NCBI GenBank assembly: GCA_003508835.1
Contig: PUFA01000081.1
Coordinates: 1,984,001 to 2,048,000, forward strand
Reading direction: 5' to 3'
DNA: 64,000 nt
Source of the DNA: Eonycteris spelaea
Lineage: Eukaryota; Chordata; Mammalia; Chiroptera; Pteropodidae
The notes beneath the pieces are model-generated. The model saw only the letters and a program-made list of their open reading frames with translations, was not told the DNA's origin and searched no databases. This document shows positions 60,951 through 64,000 of the stretch, in pieces (the stretch's first letter is position 1; every line of letters begins with the position of its first letter). The translations under genes were made by a program, and so were the position numbers.

Positions 60951-62034
60951 ATTTTTTCTATCCTCTTCCTTTTAGTCTGTGTGTGTCTTTTAATCTGAAG
61001 TGAGTCTCTTATAGGCAACATGTAGGGGTCTTGTTTTCCTTTCCATTCATCCACTCTGTCTTTAGTTGGAGCACTTAATTCTTTTCCATTTGAGGTACTT
61101 ATTGATAGGAATGTAGTTGTTACCATTTTTATTCCTGTTTTTGATACATGTTTTTTTCTTCTTAAAGAAGTCCCTCCAACATTTCCTGTAATACTGGCTT
61201 GGTGGTGATAAATTCCTTTAGCTTATTTTTGCTGGGAAGCTCTTTATCTGTTCAACTCTAAATGATAGCTTTGCTGGATAAATTATTCTTGGTTGTAGAT
61301 CCTGGGTCTTCATCCTGTCAAATATTTTTGCCAAGCCCTTCTGTCCTGCAGTTTCTTTTGAGAAATCAGCTGCCAGTCTTATGGGTTTTCCCTTATAGTA
61401 ACTGTTTTTCTCTTGCTGCTTTTAATATTCTTTCTTTGTATTTAACCTTTGGCATTTTAATTATGATGTCTTGGTGTGGGCCTCTTTGGATCCCTGATTT
61501 TTGGAATTCTCTGAGCTTTCTGGGGTTTTATGTCCATTTCCTTCACCAGGTTAGGGAAGTTTTCCATCATTATTTCTTCAAACAGCTGTTCAACATCTTG
61601 ATTTTCTTCAGTTACAACAATCAGACAGATATTTGGACCCTTAATAGTGTCCCATATGCTCTTAAATTATTTTTATAGTCTTGGCAACTCATCTCTTGCC
61701 GTTCTGATTGTGTGTATTTGGCTTTCCATCCTCTAGATAGGGCATTTGATCCTTTTCTTTATTCACTTAGTTTATTCCTTTGTTTATTCCATTTAATATA
61801 CTTCTCATGTCAGATAATGTGTTCTTCATTTCAGACTGGTTCCCTTTTATAATTTCCATTTCCATATCTGTTTTTTTTGAAGTTCTCACTGAATTTATCT
61901 ATACTTCCCAAAAGTTCATTGAGCATCTTTATAACCAGTGTTTTGAACTCTGCATCTGTTAGATTACTTGACTCCATTATATCTGGATCTCTGTTCTGTT
62001 CTCTCATATGGTTTCTGCTTCTTTGTCTTCCCAT
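60951..62034 (-). mobile_element. LINE-1 / HAL1-type ORF1 region, antisense
   Basis: The minus strand opens with an ORF1 N-terminus at 62034 (starts MGRQRSRNHMREQ, with NLTDAEFKTLVIKML further on) that stays open for 67 codons. Downstream, ORF1-like segments such as RHIIIK-type and ERILKAAREKQ motifs are readable only across stops and frame changes. The 5' UTR to ORF1 order suggests a full 5' end. Whether it is L1 or the ORF2-less relative HAL1 is unsettled. Confidence 0.65.
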
Positions 62035-62900
62035 TTTGGCTGCCTTTCCATGTCTGTTTCTATGTTACTAAGCAAAGCTCCTAATGTCCATTAGTGTGGA
62101 TTTGTGAAGTAGGTGTCCAGTGGCACAGTCCTGAGAGGGGTTCAGCTGCAGGCCAAACAGCCCAAGTCTCTACCCCTCCAGGTCCACCTGTTAAGTTTCA
62201 GCAAGCAATCCAAGATGCTGTGCTTATAGTTGCCTCAAAAGGCCATGCCAGAAACCGAGGCCAGCTGCCTCCAGTGGAGTCTAGACGCTGCTCAGCAATG
62301 GACACCTAACTTGCTGAGGATACACCTGGATGTGGCTTGGGTGGGGCTGCAAGGTGGAGGAGGCGGGGTTTCAGGGAATCCTCTGGGCGGAGTGACCTCT
62401 GTTATACAGTTTGATGACGTCTCAGCTATGGCAGCGCTGTGTCCACACACTGGGGGGGGGAGGGCCCAAGAGAGAACGATGGATACCGCCAACACTTCTG
62501 TACAGAGCAAGTCTCCCCACGGCCCTCACTCCGACAATGTCTCCCTGTAAGTCCCATGGGCCCCCTGCGTGTAGACAAATTGGCATAGGTGCTCAGAGTA
62601 AGCAGGTCCGTCACAGGGAAAATCCACTCGGGGACACGGTCCCTTTAAGAGGCTTCTGCTGCTTCCGCAGGCAGCCTCCGTCTCAGCCGCTGGGGACCGG
62701 GCAGTCCTGTGTCCTTGCCCCGTCCTACCTTCTGCTGTTGCAGGGTGATTTCTCAGATTTCTCCTTAGTTGTATGACTTGTTTCTCTAGATCCAGGCAAT
62801 TTTTCCTTGCTGCTGCTCCTTGTTTCCATCACAACTTTGATTCGGTCACTAGAGGGATGACCAGAGCCTCTATCATCTACGCCATTTTTTCCTCCTTCTG
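62035..62900 (-). mobile_element. LINE-1 5' UTR, antisense
   Basis: GC-rich stretch immediately upstream, on the minus strand, of the ORF1 start at 62034. It stands out from its AT-rich surroundings and contains a G9 run (62452-62460) and a CRE-like 'gatgacgtc' near 62413. Open frames here on either strand come from composition. Confidence 0.6.
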
Positions 62901-63850
62901 TTGAGCTTTTTATTACGGCCCAGAATAAGGTCTATCTTGAATGTGTATTTGCAAAGAAAATGTATTCTTTTGTTTGCGTGTTCATTAATGTGTCAATTTA
63001 GTTCATAATGTTGTTGAAGTCTTCTGTGTTCTTATTGATATGTTGTCTAGGTGTTTTATCTATTATTGAGAGGGAAGTGTTAAAGTATCCAATTATAATT
63101 ATGTATTCATTCTTCTTTCAGTTCTGATTTTTGCTTCATGATTTTGGAGTTTTATTAGGTACATACACATTTAGAATTGTTTTTCATTATGCCAAATTGA
63201 CTTTATCATTTTGAAATATCTTCTAAACCTTGGTAATATTCTCGTATTGAAGTCTAGAGTTAATATTGTTACTCTTTTATTTGTTTAGTGCTTATTTAGT
63301 GTATCTTTTTTCAATTTTCTTATTACCTATGTCTTTATTTTTAAAATGGTGTTTTTTATTTTTCATACACAGCATATATTTGAATCTTGCTGTTTTATTC
63401 CATCTGACAGTCTCTGCATTTTAATTGAAGTATTTAGACTATTTACAGTTAATGTAGTTATTGATATTGTTGGGTTTAAGTCTACTATTTTATTATTTGC
63501 TCTTTATTTGTTCCATTTCTTTTTAATCCTTCTACCTCTTATTTTAAATATTATTTTTCTCCAGTATTGATTTATTAGCTATAATTTTTTGTTTTATTTA
63601 AATTTTTTAATGGTTGTGCTCGGGTTTACAATATATATCTTCAACTTATCGTATCACTTCATGTATGATATAAAACCCTTATAGAAGTATATTATTTCTC
63701 CCCCTCCAATCCTTTGTGCTAGTATTATGTACATTCTAATGCTACATATATTGTGACCCTATAGTATATTTGACTACATTTGCTGTAGACAGTAAGTTAT
63801 CTTCTAAAGAGATTAAAAATAAGGGGAAAGTATATCATATTTACCTGAAA
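62900..63850 (-). mobile_element. LINE-1 ORF2 fragment, antisense
   Basis: 'tagttcataatgttgttgaa', 'ttattgagagggaagtgtta' and 'tccaattataattatgtatt' match the central ORF2 region in antisense. Degenerate. Confidence 0.65.
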
Positions 63851-63869
63851 ATGTATCATATGGTAGGAT

Positions 63870-64000
63870 TACCAATCCCCCACCCCATGATACCCATGAC
63901 CTAACCCTCACATCTGTGAATGTGTTACCTTGTATGGCAAAAGGGACTTTGCAGATAAGATTAAGTAAGAATTTTGAGATGGAGAGATTATCCTAGATAA
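63870..64000 (+). repeat. Unclassified interspersed repeat, cut by window end
   Basis: Contains 'gtgttaccttgtatggcaaa' and 'gggactttgcagataagatt', familiar as an interspersed mammalian repeat segment. Family not settled. Confidence 0.4.

Noticed and set aside
62094..62776. GC-rich frames of 71-121 codons
   Set aside because: They lie in the LINE-1 5' UTR and are explained by its composition.
42700..64000. CHDH coding exons
   Set aside because: No FAD-binding or GMC oxidoreductase motif could be found; coding exons must lie to the right of the window.
1..64000. CRISPR arrays, operons, bacterial elements, tRNA or rRNA genes
   Set aside because: Sequence is vertebrate nuclear DNA; no spaced repeats or intact tRNA cloverleaf were recognised.

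Overview
This is a placental-mammal nuclear window. It has spliced genes with long repeat-filled introns, CpG-island promoters, and dense LINE-1, MIR and DNA-transposon fossils. The LINE-1 3' ends near 12.5-13.1 kb and 60.6-60.95 kb resemble laurasiatherian, possibly bat, families. That species hint is an inference; no species-diagnostic SINE was recognised.

Layout, left to right. (1) 1-3.7 kb: intergenic, with a DNA-transposon fossil and a probable minus-strand LTR. (2) 4.0-9.96 kb: SELENOK on the plus strand, five exons, with a Sec UGA codon and a SECIS element in the 3' UTR. (3) 11.0-27.0 kb: ACTR8 on the plus strand, 13 coding exons giving a complete 624-residue reading frame. (4) 29.6-42.15 kb: IL17RB on the minus strand, 11 exons, tail-to-tail with ACTR8. 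(5) 42.0-42.85 kb: a CpG island at the 5' end of IL17RB. By the conserved order CHDH-IL17RB-ACTR8-SELENOK it is probably also the CHDH promoter on the plus strand; no CHDH coding exon was found in the window. (6) 42.7-64 kb: the presumed CHDH first intron, ending in about 9.5 kb of nested antisense LINE-1 with an LTR inserted.

The most notable observations concern broken or rescued reading frames. IL17RB carries two independent one-base deletions, in exon 3 and in the last exon, so as written it is a candidate unitary pseudogene. SELENOK lacks one base in a C run at the start of exon 4, which puts the Sec codon out of frame. A second splice acceptor 8 bases downstream would restore the frame at a cost of three residues. 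In the spliced SELENOK mRNA, a perfect 8-bp stem-loop begins 10 nucleotides after the Sec UGA, where a Sec-redefinition element would be expected. ACTR8 is clean over 1,875 coding bases, so a high general error rate is unlikely, but sequencing or assembly error must still be excluded for each lesion.

The genes are not a functional operon. SELENOK is an ER-membrane selenoprotein, ACTR8 an INO80 chromatin-remodelling subunit, and IL17RB the receptor for IL-17B and IL-25. Their order is the conserved mammalian synteny (human 3p21).
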